Shown: piece after piece, positions 54,823 to 63,612 of the stretch
How positions within the stretch are numbered: the first letter of the stretch is position 1
Layout: the number at the start of each line of letters is the position of its first letter
Notes under the pieces: model-generated
Seen by the model: the letters and a program-made list of their open reading frames with translations, nothing else
What the model was told of the DNA's origin: nothing
Databases searched by the model: none
NCBI GenBank assembly: GCA_020635495.1
Contig: JACJZQ010000001.1
Coordinates: forward strand, 186,001-250,000
Direction: 5' to 3'
DNA: 64,000 nucleotides
DNA from: Flavobacteriales bacterium
GTDB taxonomy: Bacteria; Bacteroidota; Bacteroidia; UBA10329
Made by a program: the position numbers and the translations under genes

Positions 54823-55352
54823 TACACAAATCGCGGGTCAGTTTCCATTACATGTCCGCAGTTGTTGCAAGTCCTTAGTTCTTCAGAACCGTAAAACTCC
54901 CTGAATCGAGGTAGAAAATCCTTCTCAATGTTCACCAATGGGAAATAGGTTTCGTGCAATTTGTTGTTGCATTTATCGCAGAACCACATGAGACCGTCTT
55001 TCATATCGGAGCCAATTCTAACACGCTCAATTACCAACCCAACGGAACCCTCGCTACGCATAGGCGAATGCGGAACATTGGCGGGCAGCAGAAACATTTC
55101 GCCCGCTTTGATGGGAACATCAACGGCCTTTCCATCTTCCTGTATACGGACGTTGATATCACCTTCCAACTGATAGAAAAGTTCCTCTGTTTCGTTATAG
55201 TGATAATCTTTCCGAGCATTCGGTCCGCCCACTATCATCACAATGTAATCTCCCGCTTCTGTATACAGGTTTTTGTTGCCAACAGGTGGCTTTAGAAGGT
55301 CGCGGTTATCGTTGATCCACTGTTGAAGGTTGAAGGGTCTTTGAATAGGCAT
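54822..55352 (-). CDS. 3-hydroxyanthranilate 3,4-dioxygenase
   Basis: Protein of 176 residues, a cupin that opens the ring of 3-hydroxyanthranilate to 2-amino-3-carboxymuconate semialdehyde in the kynurenine pathway. The catalytic iron ligands His51, Glu57 and His95 are at exactly the positions known for the bacterial enzyme, and substrate-binding Arg47 and Arg99 are present. The C-terminal rubredoxin-like metal site is complete: Cys125, Cys128, Cys162, Cys165. Divergent from the SDR gene; a dehydrogenase for a later step lies 3.4 kb away. Confidence 0.96.
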   Translation of the reverse strand: MPIQRPFNLQQWINDNRDLLKPPVGNKNLYTEAGDYIVMIVGGPNARKDYHYNETEELFYQLEGDINVRIQEDGKAVDVPIKAGEMFLLPANVPHSPMRSEGSVGLVIERVRIGSDMKDGLMWFCDKCNNKLHETYFPLVNIEKDFLPRFREFYGSEELRTCNNCGHVMETDPRFV

Positions 55353-55415
55353 TTGTCTGGTGTTTGAAGGTCTTCAAAGTAAGGAAATTCAAGTAGTTTT
55401 GACCAAAGCCCGAAC

Positions 55416-56204
55416 ATGAGAATTGACCTGAAAGGAAAACGAGCGTTGGTATGCGGAAGCACCGCAGGAATAGGAAAAGCGGTGGCTTTGCAATTGGCAG
55501 AAGCTGGAGCAACCGTTACACTTTTGGCCAGAAACGAAGAGAAGTTGAAGGCAGTTTGTCATGAGCTCGATTCATCATCAGGTCAAAAGCATGGTTATCT
55601 GGTAGCGGATTTCAGCAAGCCTGAGGCGCTGAAGATCGTGGTAGACAACCACATGAAATCGGCCAATCCGTATCACATTCTACTGAACAACACGGGAGGC
55701 CCTCCGGGAGGTTTGGCCGTTGATGCGGAGTTGGATGAGTTTGAGCGGGCTTTCCGTTCACACCTCATGTGCAACCATGTGCTGGTTCAGGCATTGGTAA
55801 GCGGAATGAAAGCAGAAGGTTACGGACGCATCATCAACATTATTTCCACTTCTGTGAAGATTCCGTTGAATGGACTGGGAGTGTCGAACACCATTCGGGG
55901 TGCCGTGGCCAATTGGAGTAAGACGCTGGCAAACGAATTGGGCCAATTCGGAATTACAGTGAATAACGTGCTGCCTGGCGCTACGGAAACTGAACGGCTT
56001 TCCAGCATTATCAGCAATAAGGCCTCAAAAACGGGCAAATCTGAACACGAGGTTGCCAACGCCATGCGGGCTCAAGTTCCTGCTGCGCGGTTTGCTCAAC
56101 CTTGGGAAGTGGCAGCAGCAGCTACATTCCTTGCATCGCCACTAGCGGGCTACATCAACGGAATCAACGTTCCGGTTGATGGCGGACGGACAGGAAGTTT
56201 GTAA
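55416..56204 (+). CDS. Atypical short-chain dehydrogenase/reductase
   Basis: Protein of 262 residues with the Rossmann motif GSTAGIGKAVALQLAEAG and NNTGGPPGG in place of NNAG. The catalytic Ser lies in IISTSVKIPL, but the usual Tyr-x3-Lys is replaced by SNTIRG, so classical SDR chemistry is doubtful. This matches a known SDR-like subgroup without the canonical tetrad that recurs next to aromatic degradation genes. A TAGTTTTG box lies 14 bases before the ATG. Likely tied to the 3-hydroxyanthranilate pathway; the reaction is not certain. Confidence 0.85.
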   Translation: MRIDLKGKRALVCGSTAGIGKAVALQLAEAGATVTLLARNEEKLKAVCHELDSSSGQKHGYLVADFSKPEALKIVVDNHMKSANPYHILLNNTGGPPGGLAVDAELDEFERAFRSHLMCNHVLVQALVSGMKAEGYGRIINIISTSVKIPLNGLGVSNTIRGAVANWSKTLANELGQFGITVNNVLPGATETERLSSIISNKASKTGKSEHEVANAMRAQVPAARFAQPWEVAAAATFLASPLAGYINGINVPVDGGRTGSL

Positions 56205-56224
56205 TGAGGTAATAAGGGCAATGA

Positions 56225-56253
56225 GAGTAATATGCGAATACGCGTAATTACTC
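56225..56253. repeat. Inverted repeat between convergent SDR and response-regulator genes
   Basis: GAGTAAT (56225-56231) and ATTACTC (56247-56253) pair, and an outer GGGCAAT / ATTGCCC pair surrounds them. Possibly a weak bidirectional terminator. Confidence 0.4.
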
Positions 56254-56269
56254 CATCCGCATATTGCCC

Positions 56270-56971
56270 TTACTCTTTCGCCAGAAGCTTAAACCCTTTT
56301 CCGTGCACGTTCACCAGCTCCACTTCAGGGTCTTTGGATAGGTATTTTCTGAGTTTGGCGATGTACACATCCATGCTGCGTGAGTTGTAGTAGTTGTCAT
56401 CTCCCCACACCTTGTTCAAAGCATAGTTTCTGTCCAATACGTCAAAGCGGTTCTCGCAGAACATCAGCAGCAGATTGGCTTCTTTGGTTGTCAGCCGTTG
56501 GGTGTCTCCGTTCAGCTTCAATTGCTGTCCATCGTAATCGAAAATGAAGTTGCCAACCTTGATGTTGTCCCGTTTTTTGTTTTTGTTGGAATTCGGAACG
56601 GTTCTTCGCAGAATGGCCTGCATCCTCATCAGCAGTTCATCCATACTGAATGGTTTAGTGATGTAGTCGTCTGCACCAGACTGAAAGCCTTTCAGCTTAT
56701 CATCCTTCATGCTCTTGGCCGTCAGGAAAATGATAGGCACCTGCTTGTCTGTCTGACGGATCTCTTCGGCCAGCGTAAAGCCGTCCTTTATCGGCATCAT
56801 CACATCCAAAATGCAGATGTCAAACCCGCCCTGCATGAACGTTTCGTAACCGATCTTGCCATTTTCTGCCAACGTGGTATCGTAGCCTTTGGCGTTCAGA
56901 TATTCTCTCAGAAGCATGCCCAAGTTCGGATCGTCTTCTGTCAATAGTACTTTGATGTTCTCTGCGCTCAT
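56270..56971 (-). CDS. OmpR-type response regulator (RprY-like)
   Basis: Protein of 233 residues. Receiver domain with acidic pair TEDD, phosphoacceptor Asp56 (CILDVMMP) and LTAKS; C-terminal winged helix (RLTTKEANLLLMFCENRFDV, SMDVYIAKLRKYL, NVHGKGFKL). Its ATG overlaps the kinase stop (56968-56971), so kinase and regulator are made together. Arrangement and sequence fit the RprX/RprY pair of Bacteroidota. Target genes unknown. Confidence 0.93.
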   Translation of the reverse strand: MSAENIKVLLTEDDPNLGMLLREYLNAKGYDTTLAENGKIGYETFMQGGFDICILDVMMPIKDGFTLAEEIRQTDKQVPIIFLTAKSMKDDKLKGFQSGADDYITKPFSMDELLMRMQAILRRTVPNSNKNKKRDNIKVGNFIFDYDGQQLKLNGDTQRLTTKEANLLLMFCENRFDVLDRNYALNKVWGDDNYYNSRSMDVYIAKLRKYLSKDPEVELVNVHGKGFKLLAKE

Positions 56972-58689
56972 GCTATTTGGTTTTTGTGTGGTATGAGTAT
57001 TTCGAAACGGCTGCCTTTGTTCAGCTCGCTTTTAAGTCTTATCCAGCCGTTGTGTTTGTCTACAATGGCCTTTACGTAGCTGAGTCCCAGCCCGAAACCT
57101 TTTACGTTGTGAATGTTACCTGTCGGGACCCGGTACAGCTTATCAAAGACCTTCTTCTGGTTTTCTTTCGAGATTCCGATTCCGTTGTCTTCTACATAAA
57201 CAACCACTCCGTTGTCCTGATTACGCGTCCCGATCTTGATGACGGGTATTTTTTCCGTGTACTTCAGCGCATTGTCAACAAGGTTGAAGATCACATTGGT
57301 CAGGTGCACCTTATCTGCCTGCACCATGGTGTCTGTTGCTTTCAAGTCTGTAATGAACTGGCCGCCTTTCCGCTCCAGTTGAATGTTCATGTTATGTAGC
57401 ACCTGATTCAAGACCTCATGAATATCCAGATCAATGATCTTCAGCTTCAGCTCGCCCTTATCCATAACCGCGGTGCGCAGAACATTTTCCACCACCATGG
57501 CCAGACGCTTGTTCTCGTCTGCAATTACGTTGATGTAATTGTCCACAATTCCTTCTCTAGACTTGATATCGGGGTCGCCCAAAGCCTGACACGCCAGCGA
57601 GATGGTGCTGATAGGTGTCTTGAGTTCGTGCGTCATGTTGTTGATGAAATCGTTCTTGATCTCCGACACTTTTTTCTGTCTGATGATGGTTGAAACCGTA
57701 AATGAGAACGAGAAGATGATAACCAGAATGAACATGGCCGAAATGGTCAACAACAGCCACATGGTGCGTAGCAGGTACTTGTTCTGATTCGGGAAGAAAA
57801 TGCTCAGGAACTTCGGCTGACTGAAAACGTTTCCAGGCGTTAGATTAACCTTGTGCGGAGAGGTGATGATACCATCAAGGTCTTCCTTCTTTCCATTGAT
57901 ATGGAAGGCATTCATGAACGGGTCGAATATTCCGTAAGCATATTCCGCTCCAATGCCATTGTCTTTCAGCTGCTGTCTCAGCAACGAGTCCAACGCCACG
58001 GTGTCTATTTTGTCCGCTCGGTCGTAGAGGTCAACGTTTACGATCTCCTCAAAGATCTCGTTCACCATATCGGCCCGTTTTTCCAGCCAATGCAGGTTCA
58101 TGGTCTGTGCCTGCTTCAGTGAGTCGAGATAATAGGCCATTTCGTTTTCCGATTCTGGCAGAACGGGTTTCCGAATAGGGCCATAATTGGGCGATTCGTA
58201 ATGTTTCTCGCGGCTTCGTTTTACCAGAATACCAGCCGAGTCTACCAGGAATTCTTCGTAAACACTTATCTCAAACTGCTGGTTTCCAGAACCGACCATC
58301 CACTCCACAAAGCTGTTTTCCTCCTTCGTGAAAACAGCGTTTCCCTTTTTCTCTAATGGGGCCGGAGCCTCTAAAAGACCGTATTTAGAATGTTGAAGAA
58401 GCAGAAGACTATCCTGCGTTTTGCGGATGGCCCTATTGATGGAGTCCATCTGCCAAATGAGCCTTTTCTGCTTCTCGCGAAGATCCATTTTCAACGCAAG
58501 GCTCTCAGCGGTTTTCAGCTTTTCGTACTGATAGACCACATCGCCCAGCACCTCATTAACGGAGGTTTGGAATTTCTGCTGGCGCAGCTTTACCGCGTTG
58601 TTGATCCAATACACCTGTATACCGATCAGCCCAACAAGAGCCACGGACATGAGGATAATGGTCGCTTTTATGGTATTTCGTCCCAACAC
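56968..58689 (-). CDS. Sensor histidine kinase (RprX-like)
   Basis: Protein of 573 residues. Helix 1 near 12-31 (ILMSVALVGLIGIQVYWI), a periplasmic sensor region of about 270 residues, helix 2 near 310-335 (LLLTISAMFILVIIFSFS). No HAMP domain is clear. HisKA box FINNMTHELKTPISTIS with the phospho-acceptor His, then the ATPase boxes NLVDNALKYTE, VEDNGIGIS and GFGLGLSYVK. Located between the 3-hydroxyanthranilate dioxygenase/SDR pair and the semialdehyde dehydrogenase, but this need not mean shared control. Confidence 0.93.
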   Translation of the reverse strand: MLGRNTIKATIILMSVALVGLIGIQVYWINNAVKLRQQKFQTSVNEVLGDVVYQYEKLKTAESLALKMDLREKQKRLIWQMDSINRAIRKTQDSLLLLQHSKYGLLEAPAPLEKKGNAVFTKEENSFVEWMVGSGNQQFEISVYEEFLVDSAGILVKRSREKHYESPNYGPIRKPVLPESENEMAYYLDSLKQAQTMNLHWLEKRADMVNEIFEEIVNVDLYDRADKIDTVALDSLLRQQLKDNGIGAEYAYGIFDPFMNAFHINGKKEDLDGIITSPHKVNLTPGNVFSQPKFLSIFFPNQNKYLLRTMWLLLTISAMFILVIIFSFSFTVSTIIRQKKVSEIKNDFINNMTHELKTPISTISLACQALGDPDIKSREGIVDNYINVIADENKRLAMVVENVLRTAVMDKGELKLKIIDLDIHEVLNQVLHNMNIQLERKGGQFITDLKATDTMVQADKVHLTNVIFNLVDNALKYTEKIPVIKIGTRNQDNGVVVYVEDNGIGISKENQKKVFDKLYRVPTGNIHNVKGFGLGLSYVKAIVDKHNGWIRLKSELNKGSRFEILIPHKNQIA

Positions 58690-58769
58690 AACAAAAGTAC
58701 GCGTGCGATAGGGGCACTATTGGGTGGTTAACACATTTTAACGTTGCTATTTTTACCGCAAAGAAGGCC

Positions 58770-60206
58770 ATGTTCCAGATCAAGAATTACATAAACGGGG
58801 AGTTTGTACCACCTAATTCAGGCTGTTATCTCGATAATTTCAACCCTGCTGAAGGAGAAGTTTATTCTCAAATTCCAGATTCTGATGCTTCGGATGTGGA
58901 ACTGGCAGTGCAAGCTGCTAAAGCCGCTTTTCCTGCTTGGAGTTCACTTACGAGAGAAGAGCGTTCTCAGCATATGCTGAATGTTTCTCGAAGAATTTCT
59001 GAACGGTTGGATGAATTGGCCGCGGCCGAAAGCACTGACAATGGTAAACCGCTATGGTTGGCCAAAAAGGTGGACATTCCAAGAGCATCAGATAATTTCA
59101 AATTCTTTGCAACGGCCATTCTTCACGATAGTTCTGAACTGCATGATACGGATGGCCTCTACTTGAACTATACGCTCCGACAACCGATTGGAGTGGCTGG
59201 CTGTATCTCTCCTTGGAATCTGCCATTGTATCTCTTCACGTGGAAGATCGCGCCAGCACTGGCTTCTGGAAACACGGTGGTTGCAAAACCATCTGAGGTA
59301 ACTCCAATGACCGCTTACCTGCTCTCTGAGATATGTGATGAGGTCGGTTTTCCAAAAGGTGTTCTGAACATTGTTCATGGTTTAGGGGCCAAAGTGGGCT
59401 CTGCAATGACAGAGCATCCGGATGTCCCGATAATCTCGTTTACGGGAGGCACAGAGACGGGAAAGACCATTGCCAGAACAGCAGCACCAATGTTCAAGAA
59501 GCTTTCGCTGGAGTTGGGCGGCAAGAATCCGAATATCATTTTTGATGATTGCGACCTAGAGAATGCTCTTAGAACCTCGCTCAATTCAAGCTTCGCCAAT
59601 CAGGGTCAGATATGTCTGTGCGGTTCCAGAATGTATGTGCAACGAGGCATCTATGAGGAATTCAAAACCCGCTTCGTAGCAGAAGTGAAGAAACTGAAAG
59701 TCGGTAATCCGAAAGCGGATGACGTCAAACTTGGCGCGGTAGTGTCCAAGCCTCATTTTGACAAGATCCTCTCATACATAGCGTTGGCCAAAGAAGAAGG
59801 CGGAACGGTTCTTTGTGGAGGCAAGCCTGCTGAAACCGACATGAATGGCTGGTTCATTGAGCCTACAGTTATTGAAGGACTTGCAGAAACTTGCAGAACC
59901 AACCAAGAAGAAATATTTGGTCCAGTGGTTACCATTCAACCATTTGATACCGAAGAAGAAGTTCTTCAGTACGCCAACGGAACGCAATATGGCTTGGCGT
60001 CAACGGTTTGGACAAGCGACCTGACCAAGGCTCATCGCGTAGCAGCGCAATTACATACGGGTATTGTTTGGGTCAATTGCTGGTTGGTTCGCGACCTGAG
60101 AACACCGTTCGGAGGCGTTAAAAACTCGGGCGTTGGAAGAGAAGGCGGCTGGGAGGCGCTCCGATTCTTCACAGAACCGAAAAACGTGTGCATCCCGCTT
60201 AGCTAA
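58770..60206 (+). CDS. 2-aminomuconate/2-hydroxymuconate-semialdehyde dehydrogenase (ALDH8-type)
   Basis: Protein of 478 residues. ALDH landmarks: SPWNLPLYLFTWKIAPAL, FTGGTETGKTIA, LSLELGGKNPNIIF with the general-base Glu, and NQGQICLCGSRM with nucleophile Cys282. The ending VNCWLVRDLRTPFGGVKNSG is characteristic of the muconate semialdehyde branch (human ALDH8A1, bacterial AmnC/XylG). It oxidises the semialdehyde formed after ring opening and decarboxylation of 3-hydroxyanthranilate. The stop overlaps the convergent lipoprotein by 4 bases (CTAA). Confidence 0.9.
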   Translation: MFQIKNYINGEFVPPNSGCYLDNFNPAEGEVYSQIPDSDASDVELAVQAAKAAFPAWSSLTREERSQHMLNVSRRISERLDELAAAESTDNGKPLWLAKKVDIPRASDNFKFFATAILHDSSELHDTDGLYLNYTLRQPIGVAGCISPWNLPLYLFTWKIAPALASGNTVVAKPSEVTPMTAYLLSEICDEVGFPKGVLNIVHGLGAKVGSAMTEHPDVPIISFTGGTETGKTIARTAAPMFKKLSLELGGKNPNIIFDDCDLENALRTSLNSSFANQGQICLCGSRMYVQRGIYEEFKTRFVAEVKKLKVGNPKADDVKLGAVVSKPHFDKILSYIALAKEEGGTVLCGGKPAETDMNGWFIEPTVIEGLAETCRTNQEEIFGPVVTIQPFDTEEEVLQYANGTQYGLASTVWTSDLTKAHRVAAQLHTGIVWVNCWLVRDLRTPFGGVKNSGVGREGGWEALRFFTEPKNVCIPLS

Positions 60207-60667
60207 GGGTGCATTTTCAAGGGATATTTCTCTCTGATCTTCACTTTCTTGGATACGCCTTTGGCACTGCCAACAACGGTTCCAACTACCTCCACCTCCA
60301 GAGTTGTAGGTTCGTTTCGCATCAAAGCCGTTAACCCCATAACCAATGTTCCGCTTATCAGTTGTTGGGATGATGTGGTTATCGTGACATCAAAAGTTTG
60401 AACCTTTCCGGGCTCCAGAGTTGTGGGTTCACTTGGTTTGGAATGTCCTAAGGTGTTACCATTGAGCCGAACTTCCAGGTTTTGCTTCTTTACCTGGATC
60501 GGAAAATCGTTTCCATTGTAAACATCGACCTTGAAACCGATCTCCGTTTCTGTCTTCAAAGCTTTCTTAATATCACAGCAAACAACGCTCCGAACCTCAG
60601 GAGCCTGAATCTGCATACACGAACTGAGCAGAACCGATAAGCTGAAAAGAACACCAAGAAACCTCAT
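60203..60667 (-). CDS. LEA type 2 family lipoprotein
   Basis: Protein of 154 residues with signal MRFLGVLFSLSVLLSSC (lipid Cys17). The mature domain is an immunoglobulin-like LEA14 fold: TEIGFKVDVYNGNDFPIQV, LEVRLNGNTLG, EPGKVQTFDVTITTSSQQLI. Plant and archaeal relatives are desiccation-related; in bacteria the role is unclear, perhaps in the envelope. Two neighbouring cysteines (VVCCDI) near residue 30. Confidence 0.85.
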   Translation of the reverse strand: MRFLGVLFSLSVLLSSCMQIQAPEVRSVVCCDIKKALKTETEIGFKVDVYNGNDFPIQVKKQNLEVRLNGNTLGHSKPSEPTTLEPGKVQTFDVTITTSSQQLISGTLVMGLTALMRNEPTTLEVEVVGTVVGSAKGVSKKVKIREKYPLKMHP

Positions 60668-60722
60668 TGTTTACTTACTCAATTGATTTGCTAAAGCTAA
60701 TTTAGTTGGGCAAAGGTTGGAG

Positions 60723-63002
60723 ATGCAAAGCAATATTACTGGAGTCCGTCTGGAAGACAAATTGAAGTTACTGGTCAGGGAAAATGACCTGCTTAACAGC
60801 ATTATACAAAGTGCTTCAGATTCGATCTTTGCCAAGGACCTTGAAGGAAGATACATTACCATAAACCGCGCGGGAGCGGAAATATTGGGTAAAAGCATTG
60901 ATGAGGTTATTGGGAGAACCGATGCCGAACTCATGGATGAGGAAGCGCAGCTTGTAATGAGTTGGGACAGGAAATTGTTTGAAACAGGAACTCCGGTCGA
61001 ATACGAAAGTCAAAGAATTTCAGGTAAAAACCCAAGTTACTATTGGACCAGTAAATCTCCGTTAAAGAACAGCTCTGGCGAGATGATCGGTTTGATCGGG
61101 GTTTCAAGGGATATTACCGAGACCAAGACTGCTGAAGACAAATACCGATTCATGTTTGATCATGCTCCAATAGCCTTTTGGGAGGAGGATTTTTCTGAAG
61201 TAAAACGGTATTTGAATCACTTGAAAGAGAGCGGGGTTGATGACTTCAAATATTACTTCGAAACACATCCGGAAGAGGTGGATAAATGCTTTGACACGGT
61301 TCGGATACTCAATGTAAACCAAGCTACCGTTGAAATGAATGGGGCTCGAAACAAGGAAGAGCTCATTCCTCATTTGAATCAGAATTTCACGCCAGAATCT
61401 GAAGGGTTGTTCATAGACGAACTGGTAGCCTTAGGGCGAGGTGAGACAGAGTTCCAGAAAGAGTGCTCATTCGTAAACCGCAAAGGAGAAGTTCTTGATG
61501 TGATCTTCAATCTCAATGTTCTTCCCGGCCACGAGGAAACGCTTTCGTTGGTTCTTATATCGGTGGTTGACGTTTCAGACATGCGTAAAATGGCAAGCGA
61601 GCTCAGTAACATCAAGCACCGCTACCAAAGCATTGTAGAAGCACAGACAGAGATGATCTGCCGGTTGAATCCCAAAGGAAATGTGCTATTCAAAAACGTG
61701 GCATTTGGCAGATTCTTTGAGTTCAAACTTCAGAAAGAGGACACAAGATTTGTAACCCTGTTTCCGCCAGACGAACTGGTTACATGCGAGGAAAAATTGG
61801 CATCATTATCAGCTGCGCAGCCCACTATTACTTGCGAGTTGAGGAACTATGACCAGGATGGAAACCTTGTTTGGCAAGAGTGGTCTGTAACAGCTTTTTA
61901 CGGAGCATCTGGTGTTCTACTGGGCTATCAGGCGGTGGGTACAGACGTAACCGATAGAAAGAATGCGCAGGAAGCCTTGGCCGCATCCGAGGCCAGATGG
62001 CGTTCCGTGTTCAATCATGCAGACGATCTCATCATCACCTTCAATACCAGCGGCTATATTCTATCCATCAACGATTTTAAAGGGCTGCCCAAGAATGCAA
62101 AGTGGGCCGGTCTGAAGATCGATGAGGTGTTACGACCAGAGAACTCCATTAAGGTGAAACAACTTCTGGATAAGGTTGTAAGGAAAGGCAAACCACTGAA
62201 AACCGAGGTGGACATTGTATCCAATAGTGGAAGAAAGACCACATTCGGTGTTGCGCTTTCGCCTATTTCTTACGGTCAGCGGGTAATTTCCGTAGTATGT
62301 ATTGCTCGAGATATCACCGAAACCAAACGACTTGAAATTCAAGCCAAAGAGGCTTTGATCGAGGGCCAAGAGCAGGAAAGAATGCGTGTATCTCAAGAGT
62401 TACACGATGGATTAGGACAGCTATTCACCGCCATCAAATTCAATATTCAGCAGATAAGATCCAGCCTTCCATCCAATGCCGATGATTCATTGAATGAGAG
62501 TATCGACCTGCTCGAGGACAGCATAGGCATGGCCTTCATGGAAGTGAAGAACATTTCAAGAAACCTGATGCCGGATGTGTTATGGCAGTTCGGTATAAAA
62601 CCGGCCGTGGAAGACCTCATAGAGAAGTTGAATTCATCTAGCGACATCATATTTTCGCTTGAACTTGTTGATATGGACAGGCGCTTCTCCAACGATCTTG
62701 AGCAGGCCATGTTCCGCATCTGTCAAGAGTTGGTCAACAACTCCATCAGGCACGGTAACTGTACCAACATCTATGTCCAGTTCATTAACCACGGAAACTC
62801 GTTGGTACTGATGGTCGAAGATGATGGTTCCGGTTACGATATCTCCACCGTTTCATACGGGTTCGGATTGAAGAACATCCGTTCTCGAATTCAGTTGTTC
62901 GATGGCAGCGTCGAGGTGGATTCCGGTCTGAACAAAGGAACAGTTACAACAATTGAAATACCTTTACCCGAAGCCAAGCATGATTCGAGTTCTGATAACT
63001 GA
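60723..63002 (+). CDS. PAS-domain histidine kinase (HisKA_3 type)
   Basis: ATG 60723 (759 residues), preceded by GGTTGGAG, is preferred to the in-frame TTG at 60717. No membrane segment: cytosolic. Four PAS-like domains: LLNSIIQSASDSIFAKDLEG, FMFDHAPIAFWEEDFSEVKR, RYQSIVEAQTEMICRLNPKG and WRSVFNHADDLIITFNTSGY. Kinase core: ERMRVSQELHDGLGQLFTAI with the acceptor His, then CQELVNNSIRHGN and VEDDGSGYDIS. This is the NarX/LiaS-type core, and the cognate NarL-type regulator overlaps its 3' end. Confidence 0.92.
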   Translation: MQSNITGVRLEDKLKLLVRENDLLNSIIQSASDSIFAKDLEGRYITINRAGAEILGKSIDEVIGRTDAELMDEEAQLVMSWDRKLFETGTPVEYESQRISGKNPSYYWTSKSPLKNSSGEMIGLIGVSRDITETKTAEDKYRFMFDHAPIAFWEEDFSEVKRYLNHLKESGVDDFKYYFETHPEEVDKCFDTVRILNVNQATVEMNGARNKEELIPHLNQNFTPESEGLFIDELVALGRGETEFQKECSFVNRKGEVLDVIFNLNVLPGHEETLSLVLISVVDVSDMRKMASELSNIKHRYQSIVEAQTEMICRLNPKGNVLFKNVAFGRFFEFKLQKEDTRFVTLFPPDELVTCEEKLASLSAAQPTITCELRNYDQDGNLVWQEWSVTAFYGASGVLLGYQAVGTDVTDRKNAQEALAASEARWRSVFNHADDLIITFNTSGYILSINDFKGLPKNAKWAGLKIDEVLRPENSIKVKQLLDKVVRKGKPLKTEVDIVSNSGRKTTFGVALSPISYGQRVISVVCIARDITETKRLEIQAKEALIEGQEQERMRVSQELHDGLGQLFTAIKFNIQQIRSSLPSNADDSLNESIDLLEDSIGMAFMEVKNISRNLMPDVLWQFGIKPAVEDLIEKLNSSSDIIFSLELVDMDRRFSNDLEQAMFRICQELVNNSIRHGNCTNIYVQFINHGNSLVLMVEDDGSGYDISTVSYGFGLKNIRSRIQLFDGSVEVDSGLNKGTVTTIEIPLPEAKHDSSSDN

Positions 63003-63612
63003 CGACCACGAGATGATCCGCAATGGGTTGTCATCTCTCATAAGAGGAGAGAGCGATATCCACGTAGTGGAAACGGCCGAGAACGGTCTGGAAGCAGTGG
63101 AAATATGCGAGAAGCGAGATATTGACGTAGCGTTGATGGACGTGATGATGCCCGTTTTGAATGGTGTAGAAGCCACCAAGCGCATCAAAGAAACGTGTCC
63201 GAAAACCAAGGTGTTGGCTGTTACCATCAATGACGAACCTCGCTTTATTAAGGAGGTTCTCACCGCAGGTGCATCAGGCTATATCCTTAAACATTCGTCC
63301 AAAGACGAGATATTGAAAGCCATACGCGATGTGGCCAATAATAAGCACCACTTTGGCAATGATGTTCTTGCTAAGATCTCCTCAGAATTTACGCAGTTGG
63401 AGAAAGGCAATCAGCCAATGCTTACCAAAAAAGAGGCCGAGGTTTTGAAACTCATTGCACAAGAATTCTCCAATCAGGAGATTGCTGAAAAACTGGGTTG
63501 CGGCATCAGAACGGTAGACACGCACAAGCGCAACCTTATCCGAAAACTGGAGGTGAAAAATGTGGTTGGTCTTGTCAAGTACGCCTTGAAAATGGGCGTT
63601 GTACAAGATTGA
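62980..63612 (+). CDS. NarL/FixJ-type response regulator
   Basis: ATG 62980 (210 residues; MIRVLITDDHEMIRNG) is the natural start and overlaps the kinase gene by 23 bases. Receiver with Asp54 (ALMDVMMP), and a C-terminal LuxR-type helix-turn-helix (LTKKEAEVLKLIAQEFSNQE, CGIRTVDTHKRNLIRKL). Activated by the PAS kinase. Its stop touches the convergent TonB receptor stop (TGA/TCA at 63610-63615). Confidence 0.93.
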   Translation: MIRVLITDDHEMIRNGLSSLIRGESDIHVVETAENGLEAVEICEKRDIDVALMDVMMPVLNGVEATKRIKETCPKTKVLAVTINDEPRFIKEVLTAGASGYILKHSSKDEILKAIRDVANNKHHFGNDVLAKISSEFTQLEKGNQPMLTKKEAEVLKLIAQEFSNQEIAEKLGCGIRTVDTHKRNLIRKLEVKNVVGLVKYALKMGVVQD

